NCBI RefSeq assembly: GCF_900180345.1
Contig: NZ_FXLV01000003.1
Coordinates: 1-47,874, forward strand
DNA: 47,874 nt
Origin: Bathymodiolus heckerae thiotrophic gill symbiont
GTDB lineage: Bacteria; Pseudomonadota; Gammaproteobacteria; PS1; Pseudothioglobaceae
Direction of reading: 5' to 3'
Part shown: positions 36,584 to 43,537 of the stretch, in pieces
Layout of the letters: each line of letters opens with the position of its first letter
Numbering within the stretch: position 1 is the first letter of the stretch
Position numbers and translations under genes: made by a program
Notes under the pieces: generated by a model
The model's input: the letters and a program-made list of their open reading frames with translations, nothing else
What the model was told of the DNA's origin: nothing
The model's database searches: none

Positions 36584-36838
36584 ATGACTACAACCATGAC
36601 ACTTCGCCTTGATGACGAAACCAATAATCGCCTTGTCAATTTAGCAGAAGCTACTGAGCGTTCAAAGGCATATTTGGCAACACAGGCACTTAAATATTTT
36701 TTAGAAAGCAATGAATGGCAGGTGCAGGCTGTTGTTGCGGCTGACAAGTCCAGCCTAAATCAATTTGTTGACAATGACACTGCTATGGCATGGATGGAAG
36801 CTTGGGGAACAAGTCTTGAACATAAAATTCCCTTGTGA
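36584..36838 (+). CDS. Ribbon-helix-helix antitoxin (ParD/CopG type)
   Basis: An 84-residue protein beginning MTTTMTLRLDDETNNRLVNL, the beta strand and two helices of a ribbon-helix-helix DNA-binding fold. The C-terminal part should bind the toxin. It overlaps the following ParE-type gene by GTGA, so the two are coupled. Such antitoxins usually autorepress the pair. An in-frame start 30 bp upstream (36554) is less likely. Confidence 0.82.
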   Translation: MTTTMTLRLDDETNNRLVNLAEATERSKAYLATQALKYFLESNEWQVQAVVAADKSSLNQFVDNDTAMAWMEAWGTSLEHKIPL

Positions 36839-37122
36839 AAGTTGTTTGGTTTGCCTATGTTATGCTGGATTTAAAATTGGTAAAAGATTGTATTGCTCAA
36901 GACAATTCGAAGGCTGTTCAACAAATGGTAGAAAGCATTAAAAAAAGTGTTTTTTTATTGAGCCAACAACCAAGCAGTGGAAGATTGGGAAGAGTGCCAA
37001 ATACAAGAGAGTTGATTGCGCATAAAACTCCATTTATCCTGCCTTATCGAGTTCGTGATAATCAAATTGAAATTTTGCGTGTGTTGCACACTTCAAGGCA
37101 ACGGCCAAAAGATATTCTTTGA
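36835..37122 (+). CDS. ParE/RelE-type toxin
   Basis: A 95-residue protein from GTG. The C-terminal PFILPYRVRDNQIEILRVLH followed by TSRQRP is the typical RelE/ParE core. The N-terminus differs from the usual 'W...A..DL..I' start, reading VVWFAYVMLDLKLVKDCIAQ. ParE toxins poison gyrase and RelE toxins cut mRNA; sequence alone does not decide between them. The pair is inserted between the thioredoxin and ruvC. Confidence 0.82.
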   Translation: MKVVWFAYVMLDLKLVKDCIAQDNSKAVQQMVESIKKSVFLLSQQPSSGRLGRVPNTRELIAHKTPFILPYRVRDNQIEILRVLHTSRQRPKDIL

Positions 37123-37126
37123 GTTT

Positions 37127-37597
37127 ATGAAAATTTTAGGAATTGACCCCGGTTCAAGAGTAACAGGCTTTGGTTTGATTGAGGCCGAAAAACTCAAATT
37201 TACTTATCTTGCCAGTGGTTGCATTCGCACCAAAGGTGAATTGACTGAGCGAATTACCACAATTTTTGAAGGCATTAGTCAAATCGTTGAGCAATATCAG
37301 CCCGATGTTGTGGTTATTGAGCGTGCATTTATGCGACCTGATCGTCCCAATCCAGACGCTGCTATTAAACTAGGGCATGCACGAGGTGCGATTATTGCGG
37401 CAGTTGGCTCTCGTGGAATTGTCATGGTGGAATACAGCCCCAATCAGATTAAAAAAGTGATTGTTGGCAAGGGGCACGCTGCAAAAGATCAAGTAAGTTA
37501 TATGGTGTGCGAATCCTTAAAACTTAATAAAGCACCGCAAGAAGATGCAACAGATGCGCTGGCGGGCGCTATCTGCCATGCTTATCATTGTCTTTAA
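37127..37597 (+). CDS. ruvC: Holliday junction resolvase RuvC
   Basis: A 156-residue endonuclease that cuts Holliday junctions. Catalytic acids are visible in MKILGIDPGSRVTGFG (Asp7), VVVIERAFM (Glu) and EDATDALAGAICHAY. The ATG at 37127 starts directly before the conserved ILGIDPGS; the longer frame runs through parE. It starts 4 bp after the toxin gene and ends overlapping the convergent CDF gene by 4 bp. Confidence 0.96.
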   Translation: MKILGIDPGSRVTGFGLIEAEKLKFTYLASGCIRTKGELTERITTIFEGISQIVEQYQPDVVVIERAFMRPDRPNPDAAIKLGHARGAIIAAVGSRGIVMVEYSPNQIKKVIVGKGHAAKDQVSYMVCESLKLNKAPQEDATDALAGAICHAYHCL

Positions 37598-38727
37598 CTA
37601 AAATAGACCTTAATATTGCCAAAGGCGGGTAATACTTTTATAACTTTAGTGAGTTTGTTTAAAATGTCATTATGGCTTATATCCGCAGACAAACAACTGA
37701 GTGGCAGGTAAAAGTCTACATGAATTTTTCCGTCTAAATAGTGTAATTGAATGCGTTCAATTTCTCCATCACATTGATTATTAAACAAAGTTTTGTTTAG
37801 AATGCCTAGAGCCTCAGCACGCTCAGGCAAGTGCTCGCAAGGTGCCACTGTTTCGTCATCTTCAGGGTCAATATGCACAGTAACATCAGACAACTCTTCT
37901 AAGCATTCTTTTGCTGCTCGTTCGACACTGACGCTAATAATATGTCCCTCGCTGACACTCAGAAACGGGTCAACTTGCACATGCACATCGGCTGAAATAG
38001 CACTGCCGATTTTACGAGTGCGTAGTGAATGCACATTATTAACCCCGCTAATCATCCCAATTGCTTGTTTGAGCTGTTCAACTTGTTCTGCGTTAATGGA
38101 AGTATCAACCAACTCTTTGGTCGCATTCACCCCTAATTCCCAAGCAATATAAACAACCATTAAGCCAACCACAATGGCGGCAACCCCATCTAAGTATGGA
38201 TAGCCATTAATACTACCCAAGACCCCCACAAACACGACAACAGAGGACAACGCATCTGAACGATGATGCCAAGCGTTGGCTTTAAGCATATCCGATTTAT
38301 AAGTTTTGGCAACTTTGAGTGTGTACCAATACAAAACCTCTTTAGAGAAAATAGACAACACAGCAACACTTAAAAGTAGCGTACTGTGTGTGATCACACT
38401 TGGGTTATTTAAGCGTTCAAAAGCATCAAAAATAACCCCAACACCAACAATCGCCAGAATAATCGCTAATCCCAGCGTGGCAACGGTTTCAAAGCGTTTA
38501 TGCCCGTAAGGATGCTCCTCATCGGCCTCTTCGGCAGCGTGTTTGACGGCATACAGCACTATGCCATCGGAAAGCAAATCTGAGAATGAGTGAATGCCGT
38601 CGGCAATCAGCGCACCGGAGTTGCCCAATACACCTGCAATCACTTTAAGGATGGCGAGCAATAAATCAACAATCGCACCAATGAAGGTAACTTTTTGACT
38701 GGCTTTTGTTTTATTGTGTGAATTCAA
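37594..38727 (-). CDS. Cation diffusion facilitator (CDF) metal exporter
   Basis: A 377-residue protein with about six membrane helices. Metal-site motifs are GIHSFSDLLSDGIVL in helix 2 and NAWHHRSDALSSVVVFVG in helix 5. EEHPYGHKRFET follows helix 2, and the cytoplasmic domain has SADVHVQVDP. CDF proteins exchange Zn, Fe, Co or Mn for protons. The C-terminal region is longer than usual by about 70 residues. The metal is not decided by sequence; proximity to the iron region is suggestive only. Confidence 0.88.
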   Translation of the reverse strand: MNSHNKTKASQKVTFIGAIVDLLLAILKVIAGVLGNSGALIADGIHSFSDLLSDGIVLYAVKHAAEEADEEHPYGHKRFETVATLGLAIILAIVGVGVIFDAFERLNNPSVITHSTLLLSVAVLSIFSKEVLYWYTLKVAKTYKSDMLKANAWHHRSDALSSVVVFVGVLGSINGYPYLDGVAAIVVGLMVVYIAWELGVNATKELVDTSINAEQVEQLKQAIGMISGVNNVHSLRTRKIGSAISADVHVQVDPFLSVSEGHIISVSVERAAKECLEELSDVTVHIDPEDDETVAPCEHLPERAEALGILNKTLFNNQCDGEIERIQLHYLDGKIHVDFYLPLSCLSADISHNDILNKLTKVIKVLPAFGNIKVYFS

Positions 38728-38796
38728 AGCGCTAAAAATTATTAATAATGACTTTCTTATTTTATGTTATTTATTCACAAACAAGCGTGTTATTAA

Positions 38797-39696
38797 TCAA
38801 GTGGCGATAAAGATTTGTTTTTGGCTAACTTGTTGCGCTATATGACTGTAAATAATCGTGGATCTGGCGTATTTGTGACCGAGTAGTTTTTGTAGTGTTT
38901 TTATGTCAACTTGATTTTGCAATAAATGTAGCGCATAAGAATATCTAAAGGTTTGTGCTGTGACTTTAAAATCAATATTGATTTTTTTGGCAGCGGCGAT
39001 GATGTTGTAATTTAGGGTATTACTGATAATAGGAAATCTGGTTAATTGACCTTCTGCACTATTACACAACTGTTTCATCGGGAACAAATAAAGCGCATCA
39101 GTATTATTTTTTTGGAAAAATTTACTCTTAGAATCTTTGTTATATTGTTCGCTAACAAATGACATTTGATTGCGAATTTCGTCGGTGATTTTCAAAGGTA
39201 TTGACAATACTCTAGCGTACTTGTGATTGGATACACTCAATCGATTGTTGGTTAAATCAATATCGCCTAATTTCAAGTTCAACACTTCGTTAGAGCGCAA
39301 ACCACAACCGTATAAAAGGTAGACAATCAGTTGATAAGAGTCTTTTAAGTGATAAGCAATAGCACTAATCTGTTTTTTGGACAGTGTTTGGGGTAAATGA
39401 TTGTTGTGTTTCAGCCTTAGTGCTGAGTTTAAATTGTTATTTATAGGTACATTGAGTATTTTATTGTATAAAAAAATAATCGCATTTAACGCCTGATTGT
39501 AAGCTGATGTTTTGACTTGTTTAACAATTAAATCGGTTAAAAAATCTTGAATATCTTGCGTGGTAAATAGTGATAATGCTTTATTGTGATATTTTAAAAA
39601 ACGAACAATCCAAGATTGGTAAGCGTTGACTGTTGTTACGCTGTAATGATTGTCATTCAATGATTGGATTATTTCTTGCCTACTAATGCATCTCAT
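38797..39696 (-). CDS. Tyrosine recombinase / integrase
   Basis: A 299-residue site-specific recombinase. An N-terminal SAM-like core-binding domain (to ~90) is followed by the catalytic domain: Arg in YGCGLRSNEVLNLKLGDIDL, Arg in TAQTFRYSYALHLL, His in LLGHKYARSTIIYSHI and the nucleophile Tyr in IIYSH. The first His of the usual HxxR box is replaced by Gln (AQTFR), as happens in some active members. Overall pattern is XerC/IntI-like. No attI or attC array could be identified beside it. Its start is 133 bp from a perfect Fur box. Confidence 0.82.
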   Translation of the reverse strand: MRCISRQEIIQSLNDNHYSVTTVNAYQSWIVRFLKYHNKALSLFTTQDIQDFLTDLIVKQVKTSAYNQALNAIIFLYNKILNVPINNNLNSALRLKHNNHLPQTLSKKQISAIAYHLKDSYQLIVYLLYGCGLRSNEVLNLKLGDIDLTNNRLSVSNHKYARVLSIPLKITDEIRNQMSFVSEQYNKDSKSKFFQKNNTDALYLFPMKQLCNSAEGQLTRFPIISNTLNYNIIAAAKKINIDFKVTAQTFRYSYALHLLQNQVDIKTLQKLLGHKYARSTIIYSHIAQQVSQKQIFIAT

Positions 39697-39828
39697 TTAA
39701 TAAAAGTCTTTGCGTAATTATCTGCAAGGAGGGCTACGCGCTGGATGGTTAGTAAAATGATAACCTTCTGATGATGTTGAATGCCTTTATCGGTAACAGC
39801 GTTGCAAATACACATAGTTATAAATATA

Positions 39829-39849
39829 AATGATAATGATTATCATTAT
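39829..39849. promoter_or_regulatory. Fur box 1
   Basis: AATGATAATGATTATCATT is a 19-bp near-perfect palindrome (9-1-9) that matches the Fur consensus GATAATGATAATCATTATC closely. It lies between the divergent integrase gene (start 39696) and the short ORF at 40080. The gene-free stretch 39697-40079 also holds the palindrome at 39948 and Fur box 2. Confidence 0.88.
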
Positions 39850-39947
39850 ATATAAAGATAAATCTGGTGTCAATCTCAAATGTAGCGAAAAGTCTTTATA
39901 AACCTGATGATAGCGCGATATTTTTGTGCTATTTTTTGTCCAAATTT

Positions 39948-39961
39948 TGTGATATTTCACA
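39948..39961. promoter_or_regulatory. Palindromic operator A (TGTGA-N4-TCACA)
   Basis: TGTGATATTTCACA, extended to TTGTGATATTTCACAA, a strong inverted repeat 35 bp before Fur box 2. The half-site resembles that of CRP, but the spacer is 4 rather than 6, so the regulator is unknown. The same sequence and spacing recur at 41101. Confidence 0.6.
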
Positions 39962-39987
39962 AGAAACATAAACAATGGTTATTGTTG

Positions 39988-40019
39988 TTGACAATACAAA
40001 TGATAATCAGTATCATTTG
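39988..40019 (+). promoter_or_regulatory. Fur-controlled promoter A with Fur box 2
   Basis: A perfect -35 TTGACA (39988-39993), 17-bp spacer and -10-like TATCAT (40011-40016). The Fur box CAAATGATA...TATCATTTG (39997-40019) covers the spacer and -10, so Fur bound to iron would block RNA polymerase. Transcription would start near 40023, 57 bp before a short ORF with a strong ribosome-binding site. Confidence 0.8.
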
Positions 40020-40079
40020 CATACAAGAACTTAGGAACAAAAAAGTCTTATTGAGTTAATAAAACATTTAACAGGAGAA

Positions 40080-40169
40080 ATGAAAATGAAAATAAAGAAA
40101 GGTTACTTACTAATTAGTCGAAAAGAATTAAAAGATTATTTGGATTTTTTCTCAAAATTGGCTAATTGA
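40080..40169 (+). CDS. 29-residue peptide ORF behind Fur promoter A
   Basis: ATG preceded by AACAGGAGAA, an excellent ribosome-binding site. The product is a basic peptide beginning MKMKIKKGYLLISRKELKDY and ending FFSKLAN. No family recognised. It is the first ORF downstream of a promoter overlapped by a Fur box. It could be a small protein or a leader peptide. The following 40170-40388 holds no gene I can support. Confidence 0.45.
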   Translation: MKMKIKKGYLLISRKELKDYLDFFSKLAN

Positions 40170-40388
40170 GTATTATAAATAACAACGCCAATGCCAGATT
40201 TTTAAAAAACCTCCTTATTTTTTTTGAACTCATCAACGGTATAGTTGTTATTTTCTTTGTCCAGTAAAGAGCTTGTCGCTCACTACGCTGGATTCCATGA
40301 AAAAAGGGATATAAATTGCCGGTTTAAAGGAAAACTCTCTCATAAAAAAACTAATTTAGGCTGGCAATCTATATATCTTTTACAATTT

Positions 40389-40418
40389 GAGACCTTTGCA
40401 TAAATATGCAAAGGTCTC
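40389..40418. mobile_element. MITE end-to-end remnant (30 bp)
   Basis: Two MITE ends joined directly: GAGACCTTTGCATA-aa-TATGCAAAGGTCTC, a perfect 14-bp-arm palindrome with a 2-base centre. The element interior is missing and no 5-bp duplication flanks it (AATTT left, TATAA right). It stands 22 bp upstream of the next short ORF. Confidence 0.85.
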
Positions 40419-40440
40419 TATAAATAAAAAAGGCGGAATA

Positions 40441-40566
40441 ATGAAAAATAAACTCATCGATATACAAACTACACCTAGCGTTAATCAAGCGCATATTAAA
40501 CCACCAGCTAAGAACAAAAAGCCAAGCACTGGCTGCAATAAATGTCGTGGCTGTCATGCTAAGTAA
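40441..40566 (+). CDS. 41-residue Cys-rich small protein
   Basis: ATG preceded by AAGGCGG at 5 bp. The product begins MKNKLIDIQTTPSVNQ, has a lysine/proline-rich middle (KPPAKNKKPSTG) and ends CNKCRGCHAK. The last motif (Cys-x2-Cys-x2-Cys-His) could bind a metal or cluster. No signal peptide. Its stop overlaps the next start as TAATG, so the three short ORFs here look like one translationally coupled group. Family not recognised. Confidence 0.6.
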   Translation: MKNKLIDIQTTPSVNQAHIKPPAKNKKPSTGCNKCRGCHAK

Positions 40567-40733
40567 TGATGTTAGATTTTTGGCATAACTATAAAGTGCG
40601 TTATCTGCGCAGGCACAATACGCTTGATTTTGATTCAATGAGGGGGTTCAGTGTTCCCAGTCGAATTATTAAAGAGGTTTTGCTGAGTGAAGTTGCCAAC
40701 GAAATTGGACGGTTAAGAAATGGTAATAAATAA
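40566..40733 (+). CDS. 55-residue small protein
   Basis: The start overlaps the previous stop (TAATG) and the end overlaps the next ORF by 14 bp. The product begins MMLDFWHNYKVRYLRRHNTL, contains GFSVPSRIIKEVLLSEVANE and ends RLRNGNK. It is basic, soluble and probably helical at its C-terminus. No known family. Tight coupling with its neighbours argues for a real gene. Confidence 0.5.
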   Translation: MMLDFWHNYKVRYLRRHNTLDFDSMRGFSVPSRIIKEVLLSEVANEIGRLRNGNK

Positions 40734-40884
40734 AATCAATCTAAAAAGCGGTATGCGTTCGTGTGAAATTGATACAATTAACTGTATTGCAAAATATCTT
40801 TGGGGGTTTGATGACTCTTTGTTAGTCGAAAGGGAACTAGATTTAGATGAAATACAATTATTATATTTGTATTTTAATTATTGA
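40720..40884 (+). CDS. 54-residue small protein
   Basis: Overlaps the previous ORF by 14 bp. The product begins MVINKINLKSGMRSCEIDTI, contains two cysteines (SCEID, NCIAK), and ends in an acidic then aromatic tail (LDLDEIQLLYLYFNY). No family recognised. It is last of the short-ORF group; a MITE follows 9 bp after its stop. Confidence 0.5.
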   Translation: MVINKINLKSGMRSCEIDTINCIAKYLWGFDDSLLVERELDLDEIQLLYLYFNY

Positions 40885-40892
40885 TTTAATAA

Positions 40893-41053
40893 GAGACCTT
40901 TGCATAAATAGGGATGATTAGCAAAATTCAATTTTTGCCAGATTGGTGATTTTATTAAACCTTGTCCTAGCAGGGCTAAGGCTGGGTTTAAAAAATCGCC
41001 AAGCGGGTGAAAAGTGGATTTTTGATGATTATTCATATTTATGCAAAGGTCTC
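40893..41053 (-). mobile_element. MITE copy 6 (161 bp)
   Basis: Full copy in reverse orientation with perfect 18-bp ends and an AATAA duplication (40888-40892 and 41054-41058). It lies between the short-ORF group and the second palindrome/Fur-box promoter, upstream of the porin operon. With the regulatory block at 41101-41172 it accounts for most of the gene-free stretch 40885-41296. Confidence 0.95.
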
Positions 41054-41100
41054 AATAAGTGTAATAAAGGTTTTTAGGCGGTATTTGTAAAGTTGAGTTA

Positions 41101-41172
41101 TGTGATATATCACAATATTAGTATATTATGATAATGTTTATTATTAATGCAAATGATAACTGGTATCATTTG
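41101..41172 (+). promoter_or_regulatory. Palindrome B plus Fur box 3 before the porin operon
   Basis: TGTGATATATCACA (41101-41114), 35 bp, then the Fur box CAAATGATA...TATCATTTG (41150-41172). The geometry is identical to that at 39948-40019. The -10-like TATCAT (41164-41169) is again inside the Fur box, but the -35 position is only TTATTA here. The porin gene starts 125 bp downstream, with AAAGGAATA as its ribosome-binding site. Confidence 0.78.
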
Positions 41173-41296
41173 TATAACTAAAAAATTACTTGTTTATTCT
41201 TAACAGAATGACGCCGTGAATTTTAGGAAGGTGTAGGAAGTATCAAAAGTAAAGTGGTCGTATTTTGCGGCATTTTTTAAATAGTAAAGGAATAAT

Positions 41297-42211
41297 ATGA
41301 AAAGGAATAAAATTGTAACATTAGGTACGCTAATTGTAGGCACAACAACTGTATTTGCAGGCACTGAAATGGACGCCTTAAAAGATCGTATTACTGAACT
41401 TGAAAATAGTGCGACTAAGGTTGAAATTAGTGGTGCAATTAGTGTGAATTACGCCAAAGGCAATCAAACTGATAAAGAGATTTATGTCGATGGAGTGGAA
41501 ATAGGCATTGCGACCAGTATTGCCGATGGGTTTAATGCAAACATTGTATTTTTAGCGGAAGTTGATGATGATGCGGACAATGAGCTGAAAAACCCTGTTA
41601 TTGATGAAATTACCATTGGTGGCAGCATCAACAGTGTTGACTTTTCTATAGGTAAGCAAAGCGCACCGTTTGGCGCATATGAAAGTATGATGATTTCTAA
41701 TGCCACAGAAGGTATGGGTGATACTGGTACGAAAAGTTTAATACTTTCAACGGAAGTTGGCGGGATAACACTTTCAGCATGGAGCGGTAGTAGTAAGAAT
41801 CGTGGTTTCTCTATTGGCTATGAAGGCGAGCACTTTGCTGTTGGCGTTGACACCATTCGTGATGCTGGCGGAGATGCTCAAAAACAGTCAGATATTGTGA
41901 ATAATAAGGGCACGGCTATTCATGGGCAATTTTCAATAAATAATGTTACTTTGATTGCCGAAAAGGTTGCAGTTAAGACCCCTAGTGCGAATAAGGCACA
42001 TGTAACTTCAGTAGAAGCGCAGTATACAATGAGTGATTTTACAGTTGCGTTGAGAAAAGACAGCACTGACGACGCTACTAATGCTGATGCAACTTTGTTT
42101 GCCGTTGGTTATGAGTTTACCGAAGGCTTGGGTTTAACAATAGAAAACTTCAACCCAAAAGCGGCAGGCAAAGATACTGTAATGACCGCTAATTTAGCTT
42201 ACGAATTTTAA
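41297..42211 (+). CDS. LbtU-like outer-membrane porin
   Basis: A 304-residue exported beta-barrel protein. The signal peptide ends near VFAG. A short coiled coil follows (MDALKDRITELENSATKVEI), then alternating amphipathic strands, ending in the C-terminal aromatic signature LAYEF. The coiled coil plus barrel layout resembles LbtU, the Legionella siderophore porin, and small trimeric porins. It lies behind Fur box 3 and starts the imelysin operon, so iron or iron-chelate passage through the outer membrane is a reasonable inference. Confidence 0.78.
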   Translation: MKRNKIVTLGTLIVGTTTVFAGTEMDALKDRITELENSATKVEISGAISVNYAKGNQTDKEIYVDGVEIGIATSIADGFNANIVFLAEVDDDADNELKNPVIDEITIGGSINSVDFSIGKQSAPFGAYESMMISNATEGMGDTGTKSLILSTEVGGITLSAWSGSSKNRGFSIGYEGEHFAVGVDTIRDAGGDAQKQSDIVNNKGTAIHGQFSINNVTLIAEKVAVKTPSANKAHVTSVEAQYTMSDFTVALRKDSTDDATNADATLFAVGYEFTEGLGLTIENFNPKAAGKDTVMTANLAYEF

Positions 42212-42235
42212 TTGATTAATATTAGGAGAAATAAC

Positions 42236-43537
42236 ATGAGAACACAAAAAAGAATTATAGTTTCATCAGTGCTTACAATAGTAATGGTGGCATCTACTGC
42301 TCAAGCATTTTTGGGCGCTAAGAATGGAGTATTAACTACTTATGCAGATATTGCTACCGCTAATTATACGGATGCATTAAACGATGCTAAAACTTTACAA
42401 GTAGCATTAAAAGGCTTTACCAACAATCCCACAGCCGCAACCATGGCCAACGCAAAAGCGACTTGGCTAAATGCGCGTGAATCTTATGGACAAATAGAGG
42501 TATTTAGATTGTCAAATGGTCCGATTGATGCAGAAGAAGGCTGGCATACGGCTTATGGCGCACCAGAAGGGCAGCTTAATGCATGGCCGTTGGATGAAAA
42601 TATGATTGACTACACGACTGATACTAAAGGTAAGAGAACTTCTGGCAATATCATTGATGCAAAAGGCTCGTTTACCCCAAGTGGCAATAAATCTGTAACA
42701 GTAAATGTGAGTAATATTACCCCTGATGCACTTGCAGCGTTGAATGAAAATGGTGGTGATGCGAATGTGGCAACGGGCTATCATGCGATTGAGTTTTTGC
42801 TTTGGGGTCAAGACCAAGATTATGCCAACTTTATGAAAGATGGTGTTACCAATGGTGCATTGACTGCTGGCCAAAGACCCGTAGCTGATTACACAACAGC
42901 TAAAAACGCCAATCGTCGTAAGCAATATCTAAATGCAGCATCTGCACTTATCGTTTCAGATCTTGAAGCGATGACTGCCGCATGGGCTGATGGAGACGAT
43001 AGCAACTACAAAGCGGCGTTATTAGGTAATAATGCAGACAGCGCTAAAAATATCGATGAGAAAACAGCGCTGTCTCAAATCTTTGCAGGCATGGGCGTGT
43101 TTATTAAATCAGAATTAGCGAATGAGCGCATTGCTGTTGCTGTATTAACACCAAGTGAAGAAGACGAGCACAGTTGTTTTTCTGACAACACTCACCGTGA
43201 TATTACGCAAAATTATCAGGGTTTTAAAAACATTTTATTTGGCACTTACAACGGTGTTGATTACGGCGTAGCACCGATTGATGCACTAAAAGATAAGTCT
43301 AAGTTAATGGCATTGATTAAATCTGCGGATGCTAAAGTGAATCAAATGAATGCTTTGGCACGAACCTCTCGTCATTTTGATTACCAAATTCGTCCTAATG
43401 ATTCTCAGGCCAAGCAAATTAAAAAGCTTAAAAATGAGTTAAGAGCGATTGGCGACCAAATGATTAATGTGGCTAAAGCAAACGGTGTTAATTTGAGTAT
43501 TGGCGATGTGACGGATGGTGAAGAGACTCAACTTTAA
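42236..43537 (+). CDS. Imelysin-family periplasmic iron-regulated protein
   Basis: About 433 residues. Start at ATG 42236 after AGGAGAA, with a signal peptide ending TAQAF. It has two imelysin helical bundles. The conserved GYHAIEFLLWGQDQD (the GxHxxE motif) lies in the first half, and a second segment around SDNTHRDITQNYQGFKNILF lies later. Imelysin/IrpA proteins are surface or periplasmic and induced by iron limitation; direct iron binding is still debated. The next gene starts 23 bp before its stop, so the genes are coupled. Confidence 0.92.
   Translation: MRTQKRIIVSSVLTIVMVASTAQAFLGAKNGVLTTYADIATANYTDALNDAKTLQVALKGFTNNPTAATMANAKATWLNARESYGQIEVFRLSNGPIDAEEGWHTAYGAPEGQLNAWPLDENMIDYTTDTKGKRTSGNIIDAKGSFTPSGNKSVTVNVSNITPDALAALNENGGDANVATGYHAIEFLLWGQDQDYANFMKDGVTNGALTAGQRPVADYTTAKNANRRKQYLNAASALIVSDLEAMTAAWADGDDSNYKAALLGNNADSAKNIDEKTALSQIFAGMGVFIKSELANERIAVAVLTPSEEDEHSCFSDNTHRDITQNYQGFKNILFGTYNGVDYGVAPIDALKDKSKLMALIKSADAKVNQMNALARTSRHFDYQIRPNDSQAKQIKKLKNELRAIGDQMINVAKANGVNLSIGDVTDGEETQL

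Noticed and set aside
39948-39961. CRP or FNR site
   Set aside because: The half-site TGTGA is CRP-like, but the spacer is 4 bp instead of 6, and the contacts do not match FNR's TTGAT-N4-ATCAA. It was kept only as an unidentified palindrome.
39697-40079. Integron attachment site (attI/attC) beside the recombinase
   Set aside because: There is a small inverted repeat GGTTA...TAACC at about 39746-39764, but no paired core sites of attC type and no gene-cassette array.
40369-40638. Leftward 89-residue ORF over the short-ORF group
   Set aside because: It crosses the MITE end remnant and lacks a ribosome-binding site. The rightward ORFs have better signals and translational coupling.
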